A stretch of DNA of 64,000 nt from UBA3537 sp038138145 (GTDB taxonomy: Bacteria > Bacteroidota > Bacteroidia > Flavobacteriales > Flavobacteriaceae), in assembly GCA_038138145.1 (NCBI GenBank), contig JAYQDD010000001.1, positions 248,001 through 312,000 of the forward strand, read 5' to 3'. The notes under the pieces are model-generated. The model made no database searches, was not told the origin of the DNA, and saw only the letters and a program-made list of their open reading frames with translations. Of the stretch, positions 7,377 to 15,560 are shown piece after piece (within the stretch, counting starts at the first letter, position 1; every line of letters begins with the position of its first letter). The translations under genes and the position numbers were made by a program.

Positions 7377-10079
7377 ATGATTGAAGAACAAGACCATATT
7401 CCTGAAGAAAACACACAAAGTCATGAAACCATTACCAGAGTTACTGGGATGTATAAGGATTGGTTTTTGGACTATGCGTCCTATGTGATTTTGGAACGTG
7501 CTGTGCCTGCAATCGAAGATGGATTTAAGCCAGTTCAGCGTCGTATTTTGCATTCCATGAAAGATTTGGACGATGGGCGCTATAATAAGGTAGCCAATAT
7601 TGTAGGTCATACCATGCAATATCATCCCCATGGAGATGCTAGTATTGCCGATGCTATGGTGCAAATTGGGCAAAAAGATTTATTGATTGATACACAAGGG
7701 AACTGGGGAAATATTCTTACTGGTGATCGTGCTGCTGCATCTCGATATATTGAAGCACGGCTTTCGAAATTTGCCCTTGATGTTGTCTTTAATCCAAAAA
7801 CAACAGAATGGCAGGCTTCTTACGATGGACGCCGAAAAGAGCCCATCAATTTGCCTGTAAAATTTCCGCTGCTTTTAGCACAAGGCGCAGAAGGGATTGC
7901 AGTTGGACTTTCAACCAAAGTATTGCCGCACAATTTTATTGAACTCGTTGATGCTTCAATTAAACACCTTCAAGGGAAGCGTTTTAGCATCGTTCCAGAT
8001 TTTGCTACGGGAGGAATTGCCGATTTTACAAACTATAACGACGGTTTACGAGGAGGGAAAGTACGCTGTAGAGCGCGGATTAGTCAATTAAACAAAAACA
8101 CCCTTGTAATTACGGAGGTACCTTATGGAACAACCACTTCATCATTGATTGATTCCATTCTTAAAGCCAATGATAAGGGTAAAATAAAAATCAAAAAAAT
8201 TGAAGACAATACCGCAGCTGAGGTTGAAATTTTGATTCATTTGCCCTCTGGTATTTCTCCTGATAAAACTATTGATGCTTTGTTTGCATTCACCAACTGT
8301 GAAACATCTATTTCGCCTCTAGGTTGTGTGATTGAAGACAATAAGCCTCTTTTTGTTGGGGTATCCGACATGTTGCGTCATTCGACAAACCACACCGTTG
8401 AACTTCTAAATCTTGAGCTTGAAATAAAACTCAAGGAACTTGAAGAACAGTGGCACTTTGCATCCCTCGAGCGTATTTTTATCGAAAACAGAATTTATCG
8501 CGATATTGAAGAAGAGGAAACTTGGGAAGGCGTAACAGCCGCCATTGACCGCGGGTTGAAACCACACATTCAACACCTCAAACGTGCCATTACAACAGAG
8601 GATATCTCGAGACTGACTGAAATTAGAATCAAAAGAATTTCAAAATTTGATATTGATAAAGCCCAACAAAAAATAGAAGCTTTAGAAGGTCAAATAGAAG
8701 AAACTAAAGGGTATTTGGCCACCATAATCGACTATGCTATTGATTATTTTAAGCGCTTGAAATCAGATTATGGCAAAGGCAAAGAACGCAAAACAGAAAT
8801 AAAAGTATTTGATGACGTCGATGCGACTAAAGTGGTGATTAGAAACACAAAACTATACGTCAACAGAGAAGAAGGTTTTGTTGGTACTGGCATGCGTCGT
8901 GATGAATATGTGTGTGATTGTAGCGATATTGATGACATCATTGTATTTACCAAAAGCGGTAAAATGATGGTCACCAAAGTGGATACTAAAACATTTGTGG
9001 GTAAAAATATCATACACGTTGCTGTGTTCAAGAAAAAAGATGCACGAACGATCTACAACATGATCTACAAAGATGGAAAAGGAGGAGCGTCTTACATCAA
9101 ACGCTTTGCGGTGACGTCCATCACTCGTGATCGTGAATATGATCTAACCACTGGAAAACCACAAACCAGTGTGTTGTATTTTTCTGCAAATCCCAATGGA
9201 GAAGCTGAGGTTGTAACGGTGTTGTTACGTCAGGTAGGAAGCATTAAAAAATTGAAATGGGATGTCGATTTTTCTACACTTGCCATAAAGGGTAGAGGTA
9301 CAAAAGGAAATATTGTTACAAAACACGCCGTAAAACGCATCGAGCTTAAAGAAAAAGGGGTGAGTACACTCAAACCCCGCAAAATATGGTTCGACAACAC
9401 CATTCAGCGTCTAAACGTCGATGGGCGAGGAGATTTGATTGGTGAATTTAGAGGGGAAGACCGCTTGTTGGTCATTACACAATCTGGAATTGTAAAAACA
9501 ATTATTCCTGAAATTACAGTTCATTTTAGTGATGATATGATTGTATTGGAAAAATGGATTCCCAAAAAACCTATTTCAGCCATCTATTTTGATGGCGCCA
9601 AACAAAAGTATTTTGTCAAGCGCTTTCTGATTGAAAATGAGAATAAAGAAGATGTTTTTATTTCTTCTCATGCGTCAAGTACGCTGGAAATTGTAAGTAC
9701 AGACTGGCGCCCTGTTGTCGATATAACTTTTGCTAAAGACAGAGGAAAAGCTAGAAAACCTAATCAAACCATCGATATTGAGCAATTTATAGATGTTAAA
9801 GGAATATCTGCTCAAGGGAATCAATTGTCGCGCCAAAAAGTAAATCAAATAGATTTATTGGAACCTTTGCCCTATGAAGCGCCAGAAACGGTACATGCCG
9901 ATGAGTTGGAGGTTGTAGACGAAGTAGAGGTTTCTGGACAAACATCTGAGGAAACACCACCGACACCAGACAAAACTTCAGAAGATTTGGTAAGCCCTAC
10001 GGATGATTCAACAACACCAAATAATTTGTCGAATGATACAGATTCCTCTGCTGAAGAAGGACAAATCACGTTATTTTAA
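7377..10079 (+). CDS. parC: DNA topoisomerase IV subunit A
   Basis: Cleavage and religation subunit partnering the adjacent parE. The 900-residue protein starts with the breakage-reunion domain (SYVILERAVPAIEDGFKPVQ, catalytic tyrosine Y124 in AAASRYIEARLS). A coiled-coil segment lies at about 430-460, the C-terminal beta-pinwheel follows, and the final 60 residues are an acidic Ser/Thr-rich tail. In the quinolone-contact segment HPHGDASIAD, the position of GyrA Ser83 / ParC Ser80 is Ala (A88). Seen: the Ala. Inferred: this enzyme may bind quinolones less well. Its stop codon overlaps that of the convergent lipoprotein gene in TTAA. Confidence 0.95.
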   Translation: MIEEQDHIPEENTQSHETITRVTGMYKDWFLDYASYVILERAVPAIEDGFKPVQRRILHSMKDLDDGRYNKVANIVGHTMQYHPHGDASIADAMVQIGQKDLLIDTQGNWGNILTGDRAAASRYIEARLSKFALDVVFNPKTTEWQASYDGRRKEPINLPVKFPLLLAQGAEGIAVGLSTKVLPHNFIELVDASIKHLQGKRFSIVPDFATGGIADFTNYNDGLRGGKVRCRARISQLNKNTLVITEVPYGTTTSSLIDSILKANDKGKIKIKKIEDNTAAEVEILIHLPSGISPDKTIDALFAFTNCETSISPLGCVIEDNKPLFVGVSDMLRHSTNHTVELLNLELEIKLKELEEQWHFASLERIFIENRIYRDIEEEETWEGVTAAIDRGLKPHIQHLKRAITTEDISRLTEIRIKRISKFDIDKAQQKIEALEGQIEETKGYLATIIDYAIDYFKRLKSDYGKGKERKTEIKVFDDVDATKVVIRNTKLYVNREEGFVGTGMRRDEYVCDCSDIDDIIVFTKSGKMMVTKVDTKTFVGKNIIHVAVFKKKDARTIYNMIYKDGKGGASYIKRFAVTSITRDREYDLTTGKPQTSVLYFSANPNGEAEVVTVLLRQVGSIKKLKWDVDFSTLAIKGRGTKGNIVTKHAVKRIELKEKGVSTLKPRKIWFDNTIQRLNVDGRGDLIGEFRGEDRLLVITQSGIVKTIIPEITVHFSDDMIVLEKWIPKKPISAIYFDGAKQKYFVKRFLIENENKEDVFISSHASSTLEIVSTDWRPVVDITFAKDRGKARKPNQTIDIEQFIDVKGISAQGNQLSRQKVNQIDLLEPLPYEAPETVHADELEVVDEVEVSGQTSEETPPTPDKTSEDLVSPTDDSTTPNNLSNDTDSSAEEGQITLF

Positions 10080-10444
10080 TCCACCCGCTTGGCATTCCCT
10101 TGTTGCTTGATTGGACTGCCCACATACCCGTATTCAAACGTATAACCATCTTTTGTGGTGGTTAATATCTTCAGGTGTACATCTTTTTGTTCAGCTCTGT
10201 TTTTTGGGTTTATAGTTTTGAATACCATCTCACAATCATTAATCCATCGTACAGAAGCGCTATCTGTTTTTGCGTTAAAACGCTCAACTTGTAAACTCTC
10301 AGATCGTGTAAATTCTGAAACATAGGCTGTGCCTTCTATGGTAACTGTACTCTGGAACGTACCTGTTTTAAAGTCCTGACAGTTGCGCTCAACCTGAAAA
10401 CAAGAGCAACAAAAAATAAAAGCGAGTAAATAAATAGATTTCAT
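10076..10444 (-). CDS. Small putative lipoprotein linked to parC
   Basis: 122 residues from the ATG at 10444 (an in-frame ATG at 10459 would add five residues before the signal sequence). The N-terminus KSIYLLAFIFCCSC is a short lipoprotein-like signal peptide with the likely lipidated Cys at 12 or 15. The mature part has EVxRNCxDF-like and WINDCEM segments with two further cysteines that may form a disulfide, and a C-terminal TTTKDGYTFEYGYVG. I recall similar proteins beside parC in other Flavobacteriaceae, where they are sometimes misnamed topoisomerase IV. Function unknown. Confidence 0.75.
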   Translation of the reverse strand: MKSIYLLAFIFCCSCFQVERNCQDFKTGTFQSTVTIEGTAYVSEFTRSESLQVERFNAKTDSASVRWINDCEMVFKTINPKNRAEQKDVHLKILTTTKDGYTFEYGYVGSPIKQQGNAKRVD

Positions 10445-10471
10445 GTTGTAAAAATACAAAACTATTAAACT

Positions 10472-10870
10472 TTACTTTGACGTATTCGGGTCATAATTTT
10501 CAAAAGTCCCGTCTTTATAGAAGATTACTATACGTTCGACCTCTTTAGAAATGTATTCAGTATTATTATCGAAAGTTTGTGTTTTTCCAATAGGGTCTTG
10601 TTTTAAATTTTTATCAGATGATGGAGTAGTGGTGGTGGGTGTTGAATTAATCATCTCCCCAGTATTGTTAAGCAACCAATACAGGTTGATGTCTGGAAAT
10701 GCTTTGTTTAGTTTTAGTATAAAATCCAAACTGGGTTTATTTCGTCCACTCAAAACATGCGAAATACTAGACCTTTGTACACGAATCAATTCTGCAAAAG
10801 CAGAAGCCGAAAGTCCATAATAGGTCATTATTTCGTTCAATCGTTCGCTAAAATCTGATGTATTTATCAT
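10472..10870 (-). CDS. XRE-family transcriptional regulator
   Basis: 132 residues. Residues about 8-62 form a Cro/CI-type helix-turn-helix (LNEIMTYYGLSASAFAELIRVQRSSISHVLSGRNKPSLDFILKL, recognition helix around VQRSSISHVLSG). The C-terminal half is low-complexity (TTTTTPSSDKN) followed by a short conserved-looking tail, EVERIVIFYKDGTFENYDP. No sensor domain is recognised. It is divergent from an M14 peptidase gene across 279 bases that contain a perfect 19-bp palindrome and many TGTAAA half-sites, so autoregulation and control of the peptidase are plausible but inferred. Confidence 0.85.
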   Translation of the reverse strand: MINTSDFSERLNEIMTYYGLSASAFAELIRVQRSSISHVLSGRNKPSLDFILKLNKAFPDINLYWLLNNTGEMINSTPTTTTPSSDKNLKQDPIGKTQTFDNNTEYISKEVERIVIFYKDGTFENYDPNTSK

Positions 10871-10876
10871 AGATTA

Positions 10877-10904
10877 CAAATGTATATAAAATTATTATTC
10901 ACAA
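10877..10904 (-). promoter_or_regulatory. Promoter of the XRE regulator gene
   Basis: On the minus strand, -33 TTG (10904-10902), 17-base spacer, -7 TACATTTG (10884-10877). Only 6 bases separate the -7 from the ATG at 10870, so the transcript would be leaderless or nearly so. Confidence 0.6.
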
Positions 10905-10969
10905 GTGTAAAACAGTAAAAAATGGTTTATTTTTATCACAATAAAGATTAAAATTAATTACATTAAAAC

Positions 10970-10988
10970 TTTATGTAAATTACATAAA
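10970..10988. promoter_or_regulatory. Perfect 19-bp palindrome, candidate operator
   Basis: TTTATGTAAATTACATAAA has two perfect 9-base arms around a central A. It has no T-run of terminator type and sits between divergent promoters. Related TGTAAA/TTTACA half-sites occur at 10906-10911, 11051-11056, 11070-11076, 11096-11102, 11105-11110 and 11120-11126, and a second palindrome TTGTATACAA at 11059-11068. Confidence 0.5.
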
Positions 10989-11122
10989 ATACTGATTTAT
11001 AGTATTTTATAAAAATATTTTAAATTAAACAATAAATTTAATCTTTGATTTGTAAATTTTGTATACAATTGTAAACAAAATAAGTTTTTATGATAGTTTA
11101 CAGATGTAAAAAACATAATGTT

Positions 11123-11130
11123 TACATTTG
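11123..11130 (+). promoter_or_regulatory. -7 element of the M14 peptidase gene
   Basis: TACATTTG, 19 bases before the ATG at 11150. It overlaps a GTTTACA half-site (11120-11126), so a factor bound there would block the promoter. No good -33 is visible. Confidence 0.45.
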
Positions 11131-11149
11131 TGCTTTATAAAATTATGCG

Positions 11150-12283
11150 ATGCATACACTTGATGATTTAGTCTCGAAATACAGCCAAATAAAAGCGTCT
11201 GACCTTGCTGGTCGATACATCACAAATGCTGATATTTTGCCTTTGCTTAATAATCTTTCTAAAGCGTTTTCTACTGAAATTATTGGCTATTCTGAGCAAA
11301 ATCGTCCAATTTATAGTGTTTCCGTTGGAAAAGGCGCAACCAAAATCTTTATTTGGTCGCAAATGCATGGCAACGAATCTACCTGTACCAAAGCTTTATT
11401 TGATGTATTCAACTTCTTAAAATTGACATCCCGTAACTATATTTTGAATCATTGCACTTTATTGATAATTCCTATTCTCAATCCTGATGGAGCTGAGGTG
11501 TACACACGCCACAATGCAAACAATGTAGATTTAAACAGAGACGCAACGCAGTTGTCACAAAAGGAAAGTAAAGTTTTACGCAAGGTTTTTGATGCGTTCA
11601 AACCTGATTACGGGTTCAATATGCACGATCAAAGAACCCTTTTTAATGTTGGGCAAAGTGATAAACCAGCCACGGTGAGCTTTCTTGCTCCTGCTCAAGA
11701 CGATAAATTGTCCGTCACCCCCAACCGTTTACGTGCAATGTCTGTAATTCATCAGATGAATTTGGGGTTACAGCAATTAATACCAGGGCAAATAGGTCGT
11801 TTTGATGATGCTTTTAACATCAATTGTGTTGGTGATTATTTTCAAGCACAAGGTGTAGCAACAATTTTGTTTGAAGCAGGTCATTTTTCTGATGATTATA
11901 ACAGAGAAGAAACCCGAAAACTCATTGCTTTATCTATTCTTGAAGCGTTATCAGTTATCAGCTCTGGAGCTGTTTCCGAAAACGACTTGAACTTTTATCT
12001 AGAAATTCCAGAAAATGACACTTTATTCTTTGATGTTCTCCTCAAAAATGTATTGATATCAAGTGATGAACAAGAGCGCACAATTGATATTGGCATTGCT
12101 TACGAGGAAACTTTGACTGACCGTAAGGTGTCATTTTCACCTAAAATAATGACCAAAGGAGACCTGTCTTCACATTTTGGACACATGACTCTTGACCTCA
12201 AAAACACGCCATTAAACACTTCAGAAGATGTTCTTGAATTATTAGGCAGAGGTTTTTGCGATATTTTCATAAAAAGTTGTTAA
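11150..12283 (+). CDS. M14-family zinc carboxypeptidase-like protein
   Basis: 377 residues. Zinc ligands of the M14 fold are visible: H73 and E76 in SQMHGNEST and H159 in GFNMHDQR. The substrate-binding NxxR is R130 in NNVDLNRDA, and the general-base glutamate is E242 in TILFEAGH. There is no signal peptide, so a cytosolic peptidase or amidase role is expected. The substrate (peptide, cell-wall peptide or modified amino acid) cannot be told from sequence. The following gene is an Lrp/AsnC regulator 101 bases away on the same strand. Confidence 0.85.
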   Translation: MHTLDDLVSKYSQIKASDLAGRYITNADILPLLNNLSKAFSTEIIGYSEQNRPIYSVSVGKGATKIFIWSQMHGNESTCTKALFDVFNFLKLTSRNYILNHCTLLIIPILNPDGAEVYTRHNANNVDLNRDATQLSQKESKVLRKVFDAFKPDYGFNMHDQRTLFNVGQSDKPATVSFLAPAQDDKLSVTPNRLRAMSVIHQMNLGLQQLIPGQIGRFDDAFNINCVGDYFQAQGVATILFEAGHFSDDYNREETRKLIALSILEALSVISSGAVSENDLNFYLEIPENDTLFFDVLLKNVLISSDEQERTIDIGIAYEETLTDRKVSFSPKIMTKGDLSSHFGHMTLDLKNTPLNTSEDVLELLGRGFCDIFIKSC

Positions 12284-12384
12284 AATTAACGCTTTCTTAA
12301 AGATAATTCAACACTAACTCTTTTTTATTGTTTTTTATTTATTAAATTTACGCTTTTAATTCTGATAATTTATAATTATTTAAT

Positions 12385-12867
12385 ATGGCAAAGTTCAAAC
12401 TAGACGAAATCGATCACCAAATCCTCAACATGCTTATCGACAACACCCGTATTCCATTTACGGATATAGCAAAAAAGTTGCTCATCTCTGCTGGGACGGT
12501 TCATGTACGTGTCAAGAAAATGGAAGATGCTAAAATTATCAAAGGATCTTCATTGACTTTGGATTATCAGAAGTTGGGCTACACCTTTATTGCTTATGTT
12601 GGAATTTTTCTACAAAACACTTCACAAACGAAATTTGTTTTGCAACGCATAAAAGATATACCTCATGTGACCGTAGCACACATCACCACGGGGAAGTTTA
12701 ATATCTTTTGTAAAATCCGCGCTAAAAGTACAACACACGCTAAAGAAATCATCTTCAAAATTGATGATATCGAAGGGATTTACAGAACTGAAACGATGAT
12801 TTCTTTAGAAGAAAGTATCAACGACAAGAAACGTTTGATGCATTCAATTTTTAATGAACTACAGTAG
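12385..12867 (+). CDS. Lrp/AsnC-family transcriptional regulator
   Basis: 160 residues. An N-terminal helix-turn-helix (KLDEIDHQILNMLIDNTRIPFTDIAKKLLISAGTVHVRVKKME, about 3-48) is followed by a RAM/ActD ligand-binding domain (about 65-150, with the typical HITTGKFNIFCKI strand). Members sense amino acids and form octamers. Nearby possible targets are the M14 peptidase upstream and proline dehydrogenase downstream, but no binding site was identified. It converges with aroB with only 3 bases between the genes. Confidence 0.92.
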   Translation: MAKFKLDEIDHQILNMLIDNTRIPFTDIAKKLLISAGTVHVRVKKMEDAKIIKGSSLTLDYQKLGYTFIAYVGIFLQNTSQTKFVLQRIKDIPHVTVAHITTGKFNIFCKIRAKSTTHAKEIIFKIDDIEGIYRTETMISLEESINDKKRLMHSIFNELQ

Positions 12868-12870
12868 TCT

Positions 12871-13938
12871 TTAGGCGGAGTAATAGTCGAACGCTTCCAA
12901 AATTAAAGTTTCATTTACGGCAACATCCACTTGGCATTGACCAATAGCGTTGAGCAGGACAAAATTCACCCGTCCGTGACTATTTTTTTTGTCGGACTGC
13001 ATCAAATTGATGATTTCCTTTATGCTTTCTGTATTGAAAACAACCTTGGGATACATTGCAGAAAATGTAGTTTTAATTTGTTCCAACTCCTCTTGAGACA
13101 ACCCACATAGTTTAGAAGATAAATAGCCCTCCAAAACCATTCCAACAGCAATGGCTTCACCATGTAAAAGTGTTGATACATGATCGTGGTCCAGACAATA
13201 CGATTCGATGGCATGACCTAAGGTGTGTCCGAAATTTAAAATTTTGCGTAGGCCCTTTTCCGTAGGGTCTTCAGTGACTACTTCATTTTTGATGGCAACA
13301 GAATAGTGAATTAATGCGTCTAAATCTTCGAGGGTAAGCGCTCCTAAATTCCTTAATTTTGACCAATATTCTTGGTCGCGAATAAGTCCATGTTTAAGCA
13401 TTTCTGCAAACCCAGAACGCAATTCGTTTTTAGGAAGTGTATCCAAAAATTCAGGATCAATAAGAACCATATCAGCAAATGTGATGGTACCAATTTGATT
13501 TTTAGAAAGATCTAAATCTACGCCAGTTTTACCGCCAACAGAAGCATCTACCATGGCTAAAAGCGATGTGGGAACATTCACAAATTTTATCCCTCTTTTG
13601 AATGTCGAAGCCACAAAGCCCCCCAAATCCGTTACAACACCGCCACCAAGATTTATGAGTAAAGACTTACGGTCTGCAGAAAGATCAGAAAGACTGCGCC
13701 ATACTTCCATGCAGGTATCAATGGTTTTGTGTACTTCACCATGAGGAATTTCAATAATTTCAAATGAGGTTTGAAACTGAATTTGACTCAAAAAATGAGG
13801 TAAACAATGTTCGTGAGTATTTTCATCGACCAATAGAATTATTTTCGAAAAATTATTTTCGTCTAGAAATGCCTCTAATGCCGCATATGCGGTGGCATTG
13901 AAATGGATTGCGTATGATGGTGTTTGTATTGATTTCAT
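12871..13938 (-). CDS. aroB: 3-dehydroquinate synthase
   Basis: Second step of the shikimate pathway: DAHP to 3-dehydroquinate, using NAD and a divalent metal. 355 residues from the ATG at 13938. The ORF extends to 13959, but the -7 element lies inside that extension. The NAD and active-site segments are visible as NLGGGVVTDLGGFVASTFKRG, PTSLLAMVDASVGGKTGVD and KNQIG. Metal ligands are the Glu of GFAEMLKHG and the histidines in GHTLGHAIE and LLHGEAIAVGM. It is divergent from the proline dehydrogenase gene. Confidence 0.95.
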   Translation of the reverse strand: MKSIQTPSYAIHFNATAYAALEAFLDENNFSKIILLVDENTHEHCLPHFLSQIQFQTSFEIIEIPHGEVHKTIDTCMEVWRSLSDLSADRKSLLINLGGGVVTDLGGFVASTFKRGIKFVNVPTSLLAMVDASVGGKTGVDLDLSKNQIGTITFADMVLIDPEFLDTLPKNELRSGFAEMLKHGLIRDQEYWSKLRNLGALTLEDLDALIHYSVAIKNEVVTEDPTEKGLRKILNFGHTLGHAIESYCLDHDHVSTLLHGEAIAVGMVLEGYLSSKLCGLSQEELEQIKTTFSAMYPKVVFNTESIKEIINLMQSDKKNSHGRVNFVLLNAIGQCQVDVAVNETLILEAFDYYSA

Positions 13939-13947
13939 TTTGTGTGC

Positions 13948-13955
13948 CAAATATA
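13948..13955 (-). promoter_or_regulatory. -7 element of aroB
   Basis: TATATTTG on the minus strand, 9 bases before the aroB ATG, predicting a very short leader. No matching -33 TTG was found. Confidence 0.4.
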
Positions 13956-13978
13956 GCATGAAATTTGTTAAGAATTAA

Positions 13979-13986
13979 TAATTTTG
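13979..13986 (+). promoter_or_regulatory. -7 element of the proline dehydrogenase gene
   Basis: TAATTTTG, 26 bases before the ATG at 14013. It lies inside the ORF extension that would use the TTG at 13965, so it favours the ATG start. Confidence 0.45.
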
Positions 13987-14012
13987 ATAGAACAAAAATC
14001 GTTTTTCAAACC

Positions 14013-15188
14013 ATGGCACAATCAGAAGTAGATTTCAGCAATACAAAGGTTGCCTTTCATCTTAAGAGTGATGCGGAGTTGGAGCGTGCCTATTTTTTGT
14101 TCAAAATGATTGCCAACGAACCTTTGGTACGCATTGGTACAGCAGCCACAAATTTTGCGCTAAAAACACATCTTCCAGTAGAAGGACTTATTCGTGCTAC
14201 AGTGTTTGATCATTTTTGTGGCGGTGTTAGTGCAAAAGACTGTATGCCTAAAATCGATCAAATGTTTCGCAGTGGTGTGCATAGTGTTTTGGATTATTCA
14301 GTAGAAGGGAAGCAAGAAGAAACACAATTTGATCGTATTTTGGAGCAAATGTGTACGCTAGTCGATTTTGCCCATAAGAAGGCCGCAATGCCTTTTGCAG
14401 TATTTAAACCTACTGCTGTAGGTCGATTTGATCTTTACAAAAAAATAAGTGTTTCTGAACCGCTAAGTGATGAGGAACAGAGTGAATGGAAACGCATTCA
14501 AGAACGATTTCATCGAATTTGTCGCTATGGGCAAGAAAAAAATATCGCCATTTTGGTAGATGCTGAAGAAAGTTGGATGCAAAAAGCAGCCGACGATTTG
14601 CTGTTAGAGATGATGCGTACATATAACAAAAACAAAGTTGTTGTGTACAACACCCTTCAAGCGTACCGTTGGGATCGTTTAGAATATCTGAAACAAGCTC
14701 ACCAAACCGCAAAAGAGGAGGGCTTTAAGTTAGGATTTAAGCTTGTTCGTGGAGCGTATATGGAAAAAGAACGTGAGCGCGCCGAAAGAAAAAACTACAC
14801 TTCGCCAATTTGCAGTACCAAGGCCACTACAGATATTCAATTTGATGACTGTCTGACCTATATTCTAAACAACATAGATAACATTTCCGTTTTTTTAGGG
14901 ACACACAATGAACGCAGTACACATTTAGCACTTAATTTAATGAATGAATTAGACCTCAATATTGATGATCCTCGTGTATGGTTTGGTCAATTGTTTGGAA
15001 TGAGTGATCACATTAGTTTTAATTTGGCCAATGCCAAATATAATGTTGCCAAATACCTTCCTTATGGGCCTGTCCGTGATGTGATGCCTTATCTCATAAG
15101 ACGTGCAGAAGAAAATACTTCCGTAGCAGGACAAACCAATAGAGAACTTTCACTCATCAAACAAGAGAAAAAGCGTAGGAAAGCATAG
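14013..15188 (+). CDS. Proline dehydrogenase
   Basis: FAD-dependent oxidation of proline to pyrroline-5-carboxylate, the first step of proline use, with electrons passed to quinone. 391 residues from the ATG at 14013. It is a stand-alone PRODH beta/alpha barrel rather than a PutA fusion. Visible motifs are KLVRGAYMEKERERA, FLGTHNERSTHLALNLM, WFGQLFGMSDHIS and the C-terminal YLIRRAEENTSVAGQ, which carries the substrate-binding Arg pair. A P5C dehydrogenase gene is not in the window. It ends exactly where the convergent membrane-protein gene ends. Confidence 0.93.
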   Translation: MAQSEVDFSNTKVAFHLKSDAELERAYFLFKMIANEPLVRIGTAATNFALKTHLPVEGLIRATVFDHFCGGVSAKDCMPKIDQMFRSGVHSVLDYSVEGKQEETQFDRILEQMCTLVDFAHKKAAMPFAVFKPTAVGRFDLYKKISVSEPLSDEEQSEWKRIQERFHRICRYGQEKNIAILVDAEESWMQKAADDLLLEMMRTYNKNKVVVYNTLQAYRWDRLEYLKQAHQTAKEEGFKLGFKLVRGAYMEKERERAERKNYTSPICSTKATTDIQFDDCLTYILNNIDNISVFLGTHNERSTHLALNLMNELDLNIDDPRVWFGQLFGMSDHISFNLANAKYNVAKYLPYGPVRDVMPYLIRRAEENTSVAGQTNRELSLIKQEKKRRKA

Positions 15189-15551
15189 CTATTCTTCTGT
15201 TTTGACATCGAGTATAACCGCAGTGGTTTTACAATTTTCAACAAGAATTTGAAGTGTTTTATGTTCTATGACATAACGCTTACAACTGTCCAAATCAGTT
15301 TTACTTTTTCTGAAATCAACATCCCCTTTTGACAGTATTTCGCTCAGTCTGAGCGAATCTACATTTAGTGCTGTTAATTTGGTTTGAATTTCAGGATCAA
15401 TACGAAGTGTTTTGGTAGAAATATTTTTTAAAACCCTACTGTTTGGTCCATAAGCACAACTTGTTTTTTTTCCACTCAAAAAAAACATCAAAAAAACCAA
15501 TCCTATAGAGAATCCTCCGAGGTAAAATCCAAGCCGATGAATGAATTTCAT
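15189..15551 (-). CDS. Small single-pass membrane protein
   Basis: 120 residues. One membrane segment lies at about 8-27 (YLGGFSIGLVFLMFFLSG), followed by KKTSCAYGPNSRVLKNI and a soluble domain with three cysteines (32, 90, 106). Similar proteins are conserved in Flavobacteriaceae in my recollection (sometimes labelled DUF4258), but I cannot assign a function. It lies 9 bases after alanine dehydrogenase, likely in the same transcript. Confidence 0.7.
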   Translation of the reverse strand: MKFIHRLGFYLGGFSIGLVFLMFFLSGKKTSCAYGPNSRVLKNISTKTLRIDPEIQTKLTALNVDSLRLSEILSKGDVDFRKSKTDLDSCKRYVIEHKTLQILVENCKTTAVILDVKTEE

Positions 15552-15560
15552 ATATTAACT

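Noticed and set aside
5511..10079. gyrB/gyrA instead of parE/parC
   Set aside because: The two genes are contiguous, the B subunit is short without the GyrB insertion, and the A subunit has an atypical, long acidic tail; topoisomerase IV fits better.
10970..10988. Palindrome as a transcription terminator
   Set aside because: It is AT-rich, lacks a U-run, and lies between divergent promoters; an operator is more plausible.
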